DNA from: Nematostella vectensis
Taxonomy: Eukaryota > Cnidaria > Anthozoa > Actiniaria > Edwardsiidae
Direction of reading: 5' to 3'
DNA length: 64,000 nt
Assembly (NCBI RefSeq): GCF_932526225.1
Contig: NC_064041.1
Location: forward strand, 5,638,046-5,702,045
Both the position numbers and the translations under genes were made by a program. Positions 21,701 to 31,261 of the stretch are shown in pieces (position 1 is the first letter of the stretch; each line of letters opens with the position of its first letter). Under the pieces are notes generated by a model that saw nothing but the letters and a program-made list of their open reading frames with translations, did not search any database and was not told the origin of the DNA.

Positions 21701-24454
21701 ACACAGGTTCAGTCATGATAACCGGGTGATTGACACCCCCTGGTGTGTTTATCCCAAGATGGCTGAATGCATGATCAAGAACTTGTTCCTATAAGTTAAG
21801 ATGAAAAAGTGATCATTTTCTTGGGGGGTAATAGAGCACACAAACTTGACAGCCTTGTAGTACCATATCCTGTTCACATAGAAAAAAGTAATCAATGCTT
21901 TATGTGTCCTTTTCAAGTTTGGAAAACTGGTGGTGCTGAGGGTTGGGTAGGGGGGTGGGATAGGGAGTGGGGACGGGGGTTGGGAGGGCGGTGGGGAAGT
22001 TGGTGCCGGGGAGGGGGTGGGGAATAGTAAACAAGCAAACCTACTATACAGCACTGCCATGCCCTATCAAGAAAGAGTGAAGCTTTTTAAACACATGCGC
22101 ACATTTTAAGAAATTCAGATTTTTTTCACAAACATTAAATGGCCCTAGGTATATAACTGTGTGAGTGACAGAGTTACAAAAATTATTTGGGTTCATTTGG
22201 TGTGATTGGCTTGTTGTCAAGATATCCTGACCCCCCAAAAAAGGCAACTCCATGAGATCTGATATGATTGGCTTATTCTCCAAATATCCTGAGTCCAGAA
22301 AAAAATGATTATGTCCTGCACTAATCTGATTAGCTTAGACTTCGAGATATCCCGACCCTGTGATCAGGATTTTAAAGGTACAGTTTCAAGTGGAGAAGTA
22401 TAGAGTTAAATGGAGAAGAGTTAATAATAGGGGGGGGGGGGGGGTTAAAGAGTTTTTTTGGGGGGTAGTGGGGTGAAAATTTTAGTACATAAAAGCTGAG
22501 GTTTTATTAGTTGGGCAGCAATAAAATAATATACAGTAGAGCCAGAAAAGAGGATTTTAGTGATTTCAATATAAATATAAATTTATCTGATTAATAGTTT
22601 ATCCTTGATTAATAGTTTTGCCTTAAATTATCTTTACCTGGCATTCATAATGAGTAACAACATCCCTGTCAAAAGGTGTTCTTAAAGCCCACCGAATCAT
22701 CTCCACACTGCCGATATCATTACCGACAGCCAAGCCACCAGAGTCAGGCTCTCCCTGCAGAAATACAATATTGCACTCAGTATTCCCTCCATCACACCGT
22801 CCATCTTTGAAAATGCATGGTGCAAAGGAATGGATACAGTTTCCATATCCAATACACCAAATCAATAACATAAGTATGAAAATATAATATGACGTATAAA
22901 TTTTGTTGATCGAAATAAATGTCACTTGAGTAAGATGCCCCACCTCCTTTTATCCTTGGAAAAATTTATTGCCCATATCAATATTTTTTTCCCAAGTCCT
23001 CTCCAGATATTATGTATTATTTTGAATAAAAAGTCCATAAAGGTATAGTGGTGGCAATTGAATTTGTTTACTAATACTGTCAGGTGCAATCAACCGGTTT
23101 TAATGCACATGTGAATTCCATGTTACCTTTCTTCCTCTCGATTTTGCCACTAAGTTCTTGAACATAAGTCTTGGGGTTTTGTCTGTTGCCCAGCCAACCC
23201 TGCACTGTGATCCACCTACAAATGATAGAAACGATTCTTGAGAAAGAATTCTAACATCTTCGAGAAATGCAGGGGTGTGGTTCAGAGGTCCCCCACCCAC
23301 CTTCTTACCCCTGTAGACTGAAAATTTTATGGGAGATGTATGGGAAAGAAAAAAAACATGAATATACTTCCCACAACATGTTTAATACACATCCCTCACC
23401 CTAAAATGGAACGCCTATAAAAAGCTTTATATAATCCCCAACAAGATCAAATCATGCAAATAAAGATTGCTAGCATTGGAATAATACAGTAGGTGGCCAG
23501 ACAATTTTCACGTGGACATACTTGTCAACCTCTGAAAATCTCAAGGCTTGAGAATATTTGGGGGGAGGGGTGGGGTATATTCATTTTTGGGGGGAGGGGT
23601 GGGTTTAGCCTTCTGGCATTTGCAGTATAGAAAGCTCTCACGAACAAATCCACTTATTGATCTCACGAGGGTGTTAGATTAATTGTACTACGCAAAGGAA
23701 TTATTGTTTCAAATATTTTCAATAATTGAAAATAGGCAAAATGACAATTTTCTATAGAATAATTTTCCGGAAGCGATAAAAATCGCTAAAAAGCGGGAGA
23801 TTCGGTGCTCAACGCGGGAGAGCGGGAGAAGGGGTCCAAAATCTTGAGACTCCCGCCTAATGCGGGAGAGTTGACAGGTACTTCGACACTTCGATACTTC
23901 GATACTTCGAAGGAAGCACGGGTGGCCTAGTGTGGTAGCGCGTCGGCCTCTCACCGCTGTGGCACAGGTTCGAATCCTGGCTCAAACTGGGGATTTTTCC
24001 GGGTTCCTGCCTTGAATCGAATTTGTCACAAGTGAGTTGAAGTTATTCTCCCGTGTTTCCAGTCTTCTCGGATAAGGACACTAAACCGGAGGTCCCGTCT
24101 CTTTAAGCTGCACTACATTAACCTGAACCGAAGGGACGTAAAAGAACCACTGGGGACGCAATAAACCCTCTGGCAGTGACCACCCCCAGTGACAGTGCTT
24201 ACTAGCCGAGGGCCTCCTAGTATTAGCGAAAGCTACTTATAGGAGTAATAAATCGAAGTATCGAAGTACTTACCATTATCAATGACAATAGGCACGTGGT
24301 TATCCCTGATACTCGACGGGTAATCACAAAATGGGTCCGCTGTTGGCTCAATATCCTTGAACTTGAAGATATTTTCAGCCTTATTCGAGTCTTGTGCAGA
24401 AGAAAAATCCCCGATCATTGTAGTTGAAGTACGTCTGTCTTCCATGGCCGCCAT
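9779..24454 (-). CDS. ACTR5: Actin-related protein 5 (INO80 complex subunit), complete, 19 exons
   Basis: Exons in transcript order: 24274-24454, 23127-23215, 22638-22754, 21677-21788, 21208-21303, 20691-20784, 19254-19470, 18533-18643, 17972-18049, 17835-17870, 17009-17104, 15810-16052, 13499-13616, 12838-12932, 12465-12559, 12136-12207, 11154-11271, 10242-10353 and 9779-9963. All borders are GT/AG and every phase closes, totalling 2265 bases (754 aa plus stop). ARP5 is a nuclear actin-fold subunit that couples INO80 ATPase activity to nucleosome sliding. Landmarks: nucleotide-loop region [19 protein letters not shown] (about 52-70), [50 protein letters not shown], then a long charged insertion (about 300-560, typical of ARP5) with [12 protein letters not shown] and [10 protein letters not shown], then [37 protein letters not shown], and tail [12 protein letters not shown]. 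It is about 150 aa longer than human ARP5, mostly in the insertion. The start ATG at 24454 sits in ATGGCGGCCATGG; a second in-frame ATG is three codons on. Confidence 0.95.
10700..11058. mobile_element. CAGGCCCGTA-type short TIR element, copy 2
   Basis: Same internal order as the 6.3 kb copy: C-rich stretch, ACGGCCGAAAGTCCACTTTC, TGCTATTTGTAGACAAAACT, CGTCCCGTGGAGATACTGC, TTTTTATCAGAAAACTCC, poly-C of about 17, then CTGGGTAAGGGCCTG at the right end. It lies in intron 17 of ACTR5 (between exons ending 11154 and starting 10353). Confidence 0.65.
12246..12391. mobile_element. small element with GTAGCCAGG / GGCTACGGGCCTGG ends
   Basis: TCGTAGCCAGGATTTGG near 12250 is paired with CGTGGCTACGGGCCTGG ending near 12390 as imperfect inverted ends. 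Probable deletion derivative of the CAGGCCCGTA family. It lies in ACTR5 intron 15. Confidence 0.4.
13603..14450 (-). repeat. ~72-bp minisatellite carrying the ACTR5 exon-13 acceptor, ~12 copies
   Basis: Units start near 13603, 13676, 13747, 13820, 13891, 13963, 14036, 14110, 14182, 14254, 14326 and 14400. On the minus strand each holds a TATTTTCTGTCAG acceptor followed by GAAATCATGGAGGCCCGCGC, the first 20 or so bases of exon 13, then TATGTTAGTT. The unit at 13603 is the real exon start (exon 13499-13616); the others are intronic copies with mostly intact AG (some CTCTCAG). Several late units are more diverged, as expected for older copies. Confidence 0.9.
14530..14890. repeat. GGTGATGGT-type microsatellite
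   Basis: Imperfect GGTGRT / GGTAATGGTGACATTTGTGG array in the middle of ACTR5 intron 12. It produces long low-complexity frames on both strands (Met/Val and Thr/Ile rich) that are not genes. Confidence 0.85.
14892..15836 (-). repeat. 156-bp minisatellite carrying the ACTR5 exon-12 donor, 6 copies
   Basis: Six units with starts near 14896, 15052, 15208, 15364, 15520 and 15676, more than 95% alike by eye. Each contains CATACCTCTCGCCTCATGTG then CAATCCCGA. On the minus strand this is the last 24 bases of exon 12 plus GTATGAC donor. The copy at 15803-15833 is the genuine exon end; five further complete donor copies lie inside the intron. Because 156 is a multiple of three, the plus strand stays open for 400 codons (14894-16096, Asp-rich), a repeat artefact rather than a protein. 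Confidence 0.93.
16171..16999. mobile_element. Tc1/mariner-type MITE (TA target, CAGT..GAAG ends)
   Basis: TA then CAGTTGAAGGTCTCT at the left; GAGAGCTTCGACTG then TA at 16998-16999. The interior has repeated GGTCGCTTACGAGAGCTT-like motifs in both orientations and no transposase frame. Its right end lies ten bases past the ACTR5 exon-11 border (donor GTAAGT at 17003-17008 is intact). A second copy, inverted and shorter, is at 57055-57529. Confidence 0.8.
17128..17374. mobile_element. piggyBac-like MITE (TTAA target)
   Basis: TTAA flanks an element with near-perfect inverted ends AGCCGCATTGTCAC-AGTTTACTTCCGG / CCGGAAGTAAACTGGTGACAATGCGGCT. The 247-bp span includes both TTAA sites and has no frame. 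A related copy is at 55834-56087. It lies in ACTR5 intron 10. Confidence 0.8.
19586..20335. repeat. ATC/AAC microsatellite array bounded by copies of the ACTR5 exon-7 acceptor
   Basis: Some 650 bp of ATCATCAACAACAACAAT-type repeat. At 19462 the genuine exon-7 start reads AGATTTATCCTGTAAACAAC on the plus strand. The same string recurs at about 19592 and, with one change, at about 20300, at the two edges of the array. On the minus strand each copy is TTTACAG (or GTACAG) followed by GATAAATCTT, the first ten bases of exon 7. The Asn/Ile-rich frame here is an artefact. Confidence 0.85.
23529..23882. mobile_element. MITE with GTCAAC / GTTGACAGGTA ends and CTCCCGC hairpin
   Basis: ACATACTTGTCAACCTCTG near 23518-23537 is paired with AGAGTTGACAGGTA ending near 23880. 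Inside are two GGGGGGAGGGGTGGG stretches and ACTCCCGCCTAATGCGGGAG. Related shorter pieces lie at 35038-35216 and 35229-35418. No coding content. It lies in ACTR5 intron 1. Confidence 0.6.
23918..24240 (+). mobile_element. tRNA-derived SINE
   Basis: tRNA-like head: GGTGGCCTAGTGTGGTAGCG (A-box), a CCTCTCACCG loop with CTC, then GGTTCGAATCCTGG (B-box) at about 23968-23981. A tRNA-unrelated body follows (GGGGATTTTTCCGGGTTCC, CCCGTGTTTCCAGTC, GGAGGTCCCGTCTC). It is bordered by ACTTCGAT short repeats on the left and TCGAAGTATCGAAGT on the right, next to the ACTR5 exon-1 donor. Transcribed by Pol III in such families; a head most like tRNA-Glu(CTC). Confidence 0.75.
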
Positions 24455-24576
24455 ATTGTTTTGGCACCCACTGTATCTTCAGCGGTTACAACGCTGGGTT
24501 CCCTGTGGTGATGACATGCTCGCTTTTCTAGCCTCAGTCCTTCGCGGTTTGGAAGGCACAACATAAAAACAAACGG
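24455..24576. promoter_or_regulatory. 122-bp bidirectional promoter between ACTR5 and the ASB gene
   Basis: The start codons of ACTR5 (24454, minus) and the ankyrin-SOCS gene (24577, plus) are head to head with 122 bp between them. No TATA box is seen. ATGGCGGCCAT at the ACTR5 start fits a YY1-type initiator motif. Shared regulation is inferred from spacing. Confidence 0.6.
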
Positions 24577-25581
24577 ATGGCGGACAATCACCTGCGAAAT
24601 AAACCAGGCCGCTTTTCTGAGCGCTTCGTACGGCTTCAGTGCTTGGTGAAGGCGACACGAAAAGGCAATTTAACGGAGGTTCGTGAGCTAGTGCAGGCTG
24701 GAGTTAGCGTTAATTGTACCGCTGGAGGTGTTACGGCGATTCATGTGGCTGCCGCTCATGATCATGTCGACTGCGCCGAGTTTCTTCTCAAAAACAAGGG
24801 AAATGTTAATCAGACCATCGCGGACCTTATCACCCCGCTTCATGTAGCGGTTAGATTCGATAGTTTAGCTTGTGTTGTGCTGTTTACTAGTTACGGTGCC
24901 GAAGTTAACGCCGTAAACAAAGAGGGCTGGTCGCCTTTGCATATGGCAGCTAGAAATGGCAGTACAAAATCAGCGGAGATTTTGATCCACCATGGCGCTG
25001 AAATAGAAGCTTTTATCAAACCAAGAAACGCACAAGCAGACCAGCTTTACCCGGTGCATTTCGCTGCACGCCATGGGCACGCAGAATGTATTGAAATGCT
25101 TTTAAAACATGGTGCAAAAGTGAACAGACAGACTGGTAAAAGCCTTATGACTGCTCTTCACCTGGCAGTACAACACAAGCATTTGGCGTGTACTAACGCG
25201 CTACTGTCTTATCGCGCCAGTACTGAAATAGCAGACTACAATGGTAACCTACCACTGCATATTGCGTGCAAGGGTGGTGATCATGGCGCTATAGAGCTTT
25301 TGCTTCAGGCTGGCACCAAAACAGATTATTTTAACATTGCTGGGAAAAGACCTTATGATCTCCTCAATCAGCCAGATGCAAAGGCTATGCTTCAGAGACT
25401 TTCACGGTACCCCAAGACGTTGGCTTTTATGTGTGTTCAAGTTATAAGGGCTTCATTACATATGGAGGGTTGCCCTAAATCTTTGCGGCAACTGAGTGAT
25501 GAACTTCCTGTCCCGACATCTGTGAAAAGTGCACTGTCTCTTAACAGTGTTGTTCAAATTGTGAAACCACCATGTGAATAA
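24577..25581 (+). CDS. ankyrin repeat and SOCS box protein, intronless
   Basis: A single open frame of 334 aa. About six ankyrin repeats occupy residues 20-265, visible as GVTAIHVAAAHDHVDCAEFL, ITPLHVAVRFDSLACVVLF, GWSPLHMAARNGSTKSAEIL, YPVHFAARHGHAECIEMLL, MTALHLAVQHKHLACTNALL and NLPLHIACKGGDHGAIELLL. A C-terminal SOCS box (about 285-322) has CVQVIRASL, CPKSLRQLSDELPVP and SVKSALSL. ASB proteins are substrate receptors of Cullin-5 ubiquitin ligases via Elongin B/C. Which vertebrate ASB it matches best cannot be told by eye. Lack of introns beside an intron-dense genome suggests either an old single-exon gene or a retrocopy; no poly-A scar is seen. Confidence 0.92.
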   Translation: MADNHLRNKPGRFSERFVRLQCLVKATRKGNLTEVRELVQAGVSVNCTAGGVTAIHVAAAHDHVDCAEFLLKNKGNVNQTIADLITPLHVAVRFDSLACVVLFTSYGAEVNAVNKEGWSPLHMAARNGSTKSAEILIHHGAEIEAFIKPRNAQADQLYPVHFAARHGHAECIEMLLKHGAKVNRQTGKSLMTALHLAVQHKHLACTNALLSYRASTEIADYNGNLPLHIACKGGDHGAIELLLQAGTKTDYFNIAGKRPYDLLNQPDAKAMLQRLSRYPKTLAFMCVQVIRASLHMEGCPKSLRQLSDELPVPTSVKSALSLNSVVQIVKPPCE

Positions 25582-26598
25582 CTATTAGAAGGGGAAATCA
25601 TATTGAAAAGGTATAAAAACAACAAAAATGGAAATATTTTGATAACTTGAAAAATGTCAAGGGCAATAGGATTAGAGTTTGTCAGTAAGTGAGAGTGCAA
25701 CTAGTGCTTCTATGACCATAGAGGATTTCATTTTATCATGTACATTAATTTTACTCTCTTCCCTGTCCTAGAAAAAAATGACTTATTTCTTTTTAAAAAA
25801 ATGGTTGATCAGTAAGTTATGTGAAATACCATCAAGTGTTTTAATAATTATGCTTGTCCCCAAATATGTGGTGTTACCTTAAAAATAAAATGAGGGCATT
25901 TAGAGACTCAGTGGCAGGGTGTGGCATGCATTTAGAACAGATGTGTTCATTGCTCTGCTTGTATATAACATTTTTGCTCTTTGAGGGTAAGTAACTCTTG
26001 GATTAAAAGGTATTGACTCTATTTCATGATTTTTTTCTTATAAATGTAAATAGGGATACAAAAATAGGTAGTGCCCTTATTTCCACCTCTGCTATTATCT
26101 TGAGTGGGTCTCTTTCAAAAACAGTTTTTTTAATCAACTATATATGATTGGGAATAAAACAGTAAACAAAACATTATTTTATTTAATAATAAAAAGTTCC
26201 ATGCAGATTATGCTTTTTGCCACATGTTTAATCCAACAAAATAAAATACCCTCTCTATCAAATATATTACTATACATAATAAATGTAACTAGCATACCCT
26301 GTCTTTTCACATATATTTATAACTGTCGGGGAGCCCAGAATATGAGTTAACACTAGCTTTTTTTTTAAAAAAAAAGCTACATATGTTTTTTTTAACACCA
26401 ATGAATGATTTCATTATAACTTACATCCCTTCAATCATCAGCCTGTATTGTGAGTGTTAAAAGTGATTAGCAATCTAATCCATTATCAACCTTTCAAGGA
26501 GACCTATACCTTTCAAATTATAATCCAGTATTAACATATTTATAACCATTAAAATATCTGTGAATCAGGAGTGATTTAATTTGAGTGATTGTTATTGC
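25582..26598. other. shared 3' region of the ASB gene (+) and CACFD1 (-)
   Basis: AT-rich convergent gene ends. AATAAA occurs at about 26152 and 26241 on the plus strand. A poly-T/poly-A pair at about 26357-26377 could fold. No other gene seen. Confidence 0.45.
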
Positions 26599-29500
26599 TT
26601 AACATTTTAAATACTCCCCAGTCCCCATAGTCTGTTTAGCAGCCGCTCTGTCTGTGTGCCTGACACTGAGAGAAGTTGCAAAAAAGACTATCTTCCCCTG
26701 AGAGATCTCCATAGCTATCCTTATTCCAGAGCCTCGGACATCAGGTGCATGTAGTTTGGTGCGTGTAGTCCACCCTAGGTGCTTGTAGTTTGAGTGTATG
26801 AATCTAATTACACTCAAACTACACGCAAAATATGCTCAAAATTCGTGCAGAAAATGCGCACAAAATGTTAAGTTTCTTCCAGGCTGTACTGTAAATAGAG
26901 AGACATTCAAGGCTCTGGAACCAGGGTATACCATAGCCTGCTTTACACTTTACACAATCTTGTTAGCACTGATTACATGTCCAAACAAGATGTAGTTTTT
27001 TTATGTTAAATCACAGAGTAAATGCCTGCGAGGAGGAGATGGTACCCAACCATTCACCCCAGATGGTAATGTGGTATGGATAGCAGTAGGGTTATATGCA
27101 TGGGTGATTTTATGAATGTCAGGGAAGGCCTTCTGAAGGATTTCCTTGTTTGTCAACAAGGTTTGTCTTCATTTCCACATCTTGTCCTTTATTATCCTGA
27201 GCTGCTGCGCCCCTGCATAAGACAAGTACAAGTAGGGATTAAGGAAAGAGAGAGCATGCACCCCTATACAAAAAACAGAGATATTCTGAAAGGGGGAAGT
27301 GTACCCCTACATAAAACAAGTATAAAGATTAAAGGAAGAGTTTGAGGGGTAAGAATGCACCCCTTCACATAAAACAAGTTCAAATTTCTATGTCAAACAC
27401 GATGGCGGTGTGAGGGGTGGTATTTAAACGAGTCAAACATGGATTCAAAACAGAGGTGGTCAAAGTTTGGCTTATCCCCAAGTAACCATGTGTATTACTG
27501 AATAAAAAAACCTCCCTAGTAATAATACTCTCTATTAGCAGATAACATTTTTTTTTACATATCTGTATTGATTCATATGATGGAAACTTACTTTCTGCCA
27601 ATGGCTAGTACACCATATAGGGCAGCTGTTATCACTATTGCTCCACAACCGATGAATGTCGACACTTCTAGGCACATGACAATAGGTACTATAGCCACCC
27701 TGCAAACATGAAATTATAAAGATAAATAAATAAATAGCACATGTATCATCTTTATGAGAGTCACACAATGTTAAAAAATTTTGTCAAGAACTGACCAAAA
27801 TTAGATATGCACATAGGTTTGTATACAGAAACAGCGCAGGATGGATTTTGTTTTTTTTTAAGTTCAAATCGGCATGCTTAGCTCTGGTAATAGGTCGCTA
27901 GATCCATCTAGAAACTTTTTCTATCCAAATACACACATAAATGTCTTTTTAACTACCAATGAAGGGGTTAACTGGAGTCGAACTCATCTTGTCACATGAG
28001 TAAGGTGGGTCCAGTCCCTTCATATCCTCTCTTTGGACATGCATCTGACGCATGTAAAATTAGATTTAGCTGACAATATAAGATAAGTCCATCAAAAAGG
28101 CATATCAAAATGTCAGTGACTAACAGAAAATATAGAACTCCTCTCATCCAAAATTTGAAGTGCTTTTCTACCCAGTCACTGACAGTGACCATCCATCCCA
28201 TGTACTGACAGCAGGCGGGCACCTCAAACGCCATCACGAAAGCACCTACAATACTGAAGACAAAACAAAAACACTGGTAAGTCTATGGCTGTTCACCAGG
28301 AGTAAGAAGTATAATCTTTTTACATAGGCCATAGATTTATATCATTATATAGGAAGAGGTAGAAGGGTAGAAGGGGGAGGGGTGAAGCCAGATATCAAGA
28401 ATTTAGGAAAGGATGATCAAATTCATTCTTCAAGCATAAAACAAACACTTGTCTATAGTGCACCTAGAAATTTATAATTTTATTTATGGATAGACTTACA
28501 TATTCAAGAGTTTTTATACTGTTTTTAGGGCTAAGTCCTTTCGCACTTCAGCTCCATATATCTTTATTAATTTGTGAAATGTCTTTTATTCTCAGCCAAA
28601 AAAGGCAGTCAGTCAATAAAATATTGTAAGGGAAAGTTCATTTATTATCCCATGGGGGGGGGGGGGGGGGGGTAGGGGGGGTGAGGATACTGTGGGGGCC
28701 CTCGAGTCGAAAGTGTCTGAAAAGGGGAGTCCCTGAATTCTTTAGGTGTTGTCTCTTCTATACAATTTGACCGAGTGTCAAATCAGACAAGTCTCAGTTT
28801 GGGGGCAGTTCTTTGGCATGCACAATCCAGGAGTCCAGGATACCTATTAAGTCACATTTATCTTTGCAATGCAAACCTATATACATCCTATTTGTATATA
28901 GGGTGTATATAGGTTTGCATTTACATTTTTTATGGTTTCAGCTATATTAAAATTTATAAACTAGTGCTTACTGTATGTGCCATATTTAAAATTATTAACA
29001 AAACGTTCTAATGCTATAAGCACTCATTTTTCATCATCAACATCCTCACTCATATATAAGTTGCTGTCTTCCTCTCTCTCTGTCCTTTCTTTTTCGTGCT
29101 TCACTTTTATCGTGTGCAAAAGAATGAAAAGCCTCTTTGCATTATATATATCATCAACCTTTTTCATGTTGACAACCGGATTTAGTCACACCTTGAGAAA
29201 TGGAGTGCCTTCAATTTTTTCTGAATTAATGTTTTCAGAGAATTCTTTCCCCTCCACTTTCTGCCCAGCTTGCAGCTAATCTCTCCCTTGCATTTCTTTT
29301 ACATGGTCATTTGCATTCATTCCTTTGCTCTTTCTTTCTTTGGTGTTCTGGTGGAGCAGGAGGAAGAGGGGCCACCAAAAATATGGGGGAAGAATAAAGG
29401 GGGTGGGGGGGAAGAATGGAAAATTTTGTACCTCCTGAATGGGGGGGAGGGGGGTGGCATGGGGGGGGGGCAACTAATTTTATCCCTTGCTTTTATCAAA

Positions 29501-30804
29501 ATCCTCACCTCCCCCTCCCCGCCCTCTCGGGATAATAAATGAACTTTCCCTAAATGAGTTTATTGTTAGGCCCTAAAAGCTCTTTAATTGGGGAAGAGGA
29601 TGGACACCCTCTACCCCACCCATGGTCTGGGTGCACTTACATCATCATAAGCCCCATCCCAAAGCAAGACGCAGACAGGGTAAACATGACAAAGAAACCT
29701 AAGGCAGTACAACCTGTAAAAAGGAAAAAAGTATAAATCAAACACTTTTTGGTTGCTGAATTGTTCAATGATGTGTGTATGTGTGTGTGTAACATAAAGT
29801 TTCAACAATGCTGTCTCAGTCTTAATAAACTACAGCGTACCAGCCAGTAAAAAAATAATACCCTCAACTTGCAGAAATTTCAGATAACATAAACTGTCAA
29901 AAAATGTTTTTTTTAAAATAAAAACAATTTTAAAACAGGGTTTTTTTTAATAAAAATAATAAAGATAATAATTTTCACACCACCTGGTATTCTTTTACTG
30001 AAAAATAAGTTGGAAGAAATAGATAAAATTGTTTTTTTAATAAATTTTCCAATTCCTCTCGTCTAATTTATTCAACGTGGTTTGAAAGGTTTTAAATACC
30101 AAGACAACAAAAACACGCTACATAAAATGCAACAAATGTAATTGTTGTCTATTAAAAGCGTGCTTCCAAAGACAGGAAAGTTTATGATTCTTCTAGCACA
30201 AGTAAAGATATCATATTCCATAAGCTGTAGCTAAAAAATAAAGGTCGCAAAAAGCGGTGTCAAAAGTACATTAAAAAATCCTTAGGATCGGGGTGGTACA
30301 ATGTCACCACAGATAAAATACCATTTAGATTCACCAAACAAAAAAGTAACTTTTTCTACTCATGTTACTAAATTTTAACAGATACTATGATTTCGATTAG
30401 TTTTTCGAATCTAAAATACGTACATAAAGAATCAATTCGTTAGGGTTAGTGAACCAGCAAGAAATGGTGAAAGACAGCTGTAAAACCACCAGCCAAAAAC
30501 GATCGCTCAGATCAATGGATGGATTTTGACGGTGCTTTTAGTTTTTGAGGAATTTTCGTCAAAAGGAAAAACACATAAAAACCGCCTTCAAAAAAGGGCC
30601 CAACTGACAAACAAAACCAATTAAACGATCGTCGATCGTAAAAAAAAAGTTGTAAAAATACGAGCAACAAGCAACGACTTCAAATCGATGAGAGATTATT
30701 CAACGCGATAATATTTACTCACAAAGCGCTGAAAACGCTCCCCAAGCTCGAACAATTAGTCTCATGCCACGAGGAACTCCAGAGTTATTCCCGTTATCCG
30801 CCAT
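26599..30804 (-). CDS. CACFD1: Flower-type calcium channel / vesicle protein, 5 exons
   Basis: Exons 30723-30804, 29641-29713, 28125-28253, 27592-27699 and 26599-26665 join with consistent phases into about 152 aa. Flower proteins are small four-helix membrane proteins of synaptic vesicles, linked to Ca2+ entry, endocytosis and cell competition. Visible: helix 1 TALGFFVMFTLSASCFGMGL, helix 2 with FVMAFEVPACCQY (the conserved acidic residue before P-x-CC is the proposed pore glutamate), helix 3 LYFLVAIVPIVMCLE, helix 4 GCGAIVITAALYGVLAIGR, then a short tail. Helices 3-4 align well with human CACFD1 (172 aa). The third exon uses a GTTAGT donor. The last exon has two in-frame acceptors six bases apart (26665 or 26659). 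The last intron contains a 14-bp hairpin. Confidence 0.88.
26785..26822. repeat. perfect 14-bp hairpin in CACFD1 last intron
   Basis: GTAGTTTGAGTGTA at 26785-26798 faces TACACTCAAACTAC at 26809-26822 with a 10-base loop. It lies about 120 bases upstream (transcript sense) of the last exon. Confidence 0.8.
28654..28682. repeat. poly-G tract
   Basis: Nineteen G followed by TA and more G. One of many G/C homopolymers in the window. Confidence 0.9.
28867..28921. repeat. ~18-bp hairpin in CACFD1 intron
   Basis: ATGCAAACCTATATACATCC near 28868 faces GGGTGTATATAGGTTTGCAT ending near 28921, with a TATTTGTATA loop. Probable foldback element remnant. Confidence 0.75.
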
Positions 30805-31261
30805 GGCTGGAAAATACTGAGATTTCCACGCGATCCAGTATATTTTTCCCTGATTCAATCCATGACTGTCTCCTCTCGAGCGGTGAAGATTTCCCTCAAT
30901 GTTTTTCTCCGGAAATAGGGTTCGTGACCGGCGTCATTTTCCCGAAAAGTTATCGACTATTTCACCGACATCCAGTACCGAGTAAAGAAAAATGTCTCCA
31001 CGCCAATAAGACAAAATATTTATATGAGCAAAAATTTAAAGATGATGATAACAATTGATACTTACATCATAACTCGTATGTTTTTAGACTAAACTCAATA
31101 AATAGTTTTTATCCTTTTTATGTTGCTCACGGAAACTATCCGAGTGACTCGATGCTTTTTCGGAGAGCCGAAGTGAAGTGCGCGAGCAAGCTGAAAGAAG
31201 GGACTGTTCTGCGCATCGAGTGCAAAACAAGAAGTAAAGTCAAGTAGACGAGCGTATTACA
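30805..31261. promoter_or_regulatory. head-to-head intergenic region of CACFD1 and UBAC1
   Basis: 457 bp separates the two start codons. No clear TATA box was identified for either gene. Treated as a candidate bidirectional promoter by position only. Confidence 0.45.
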
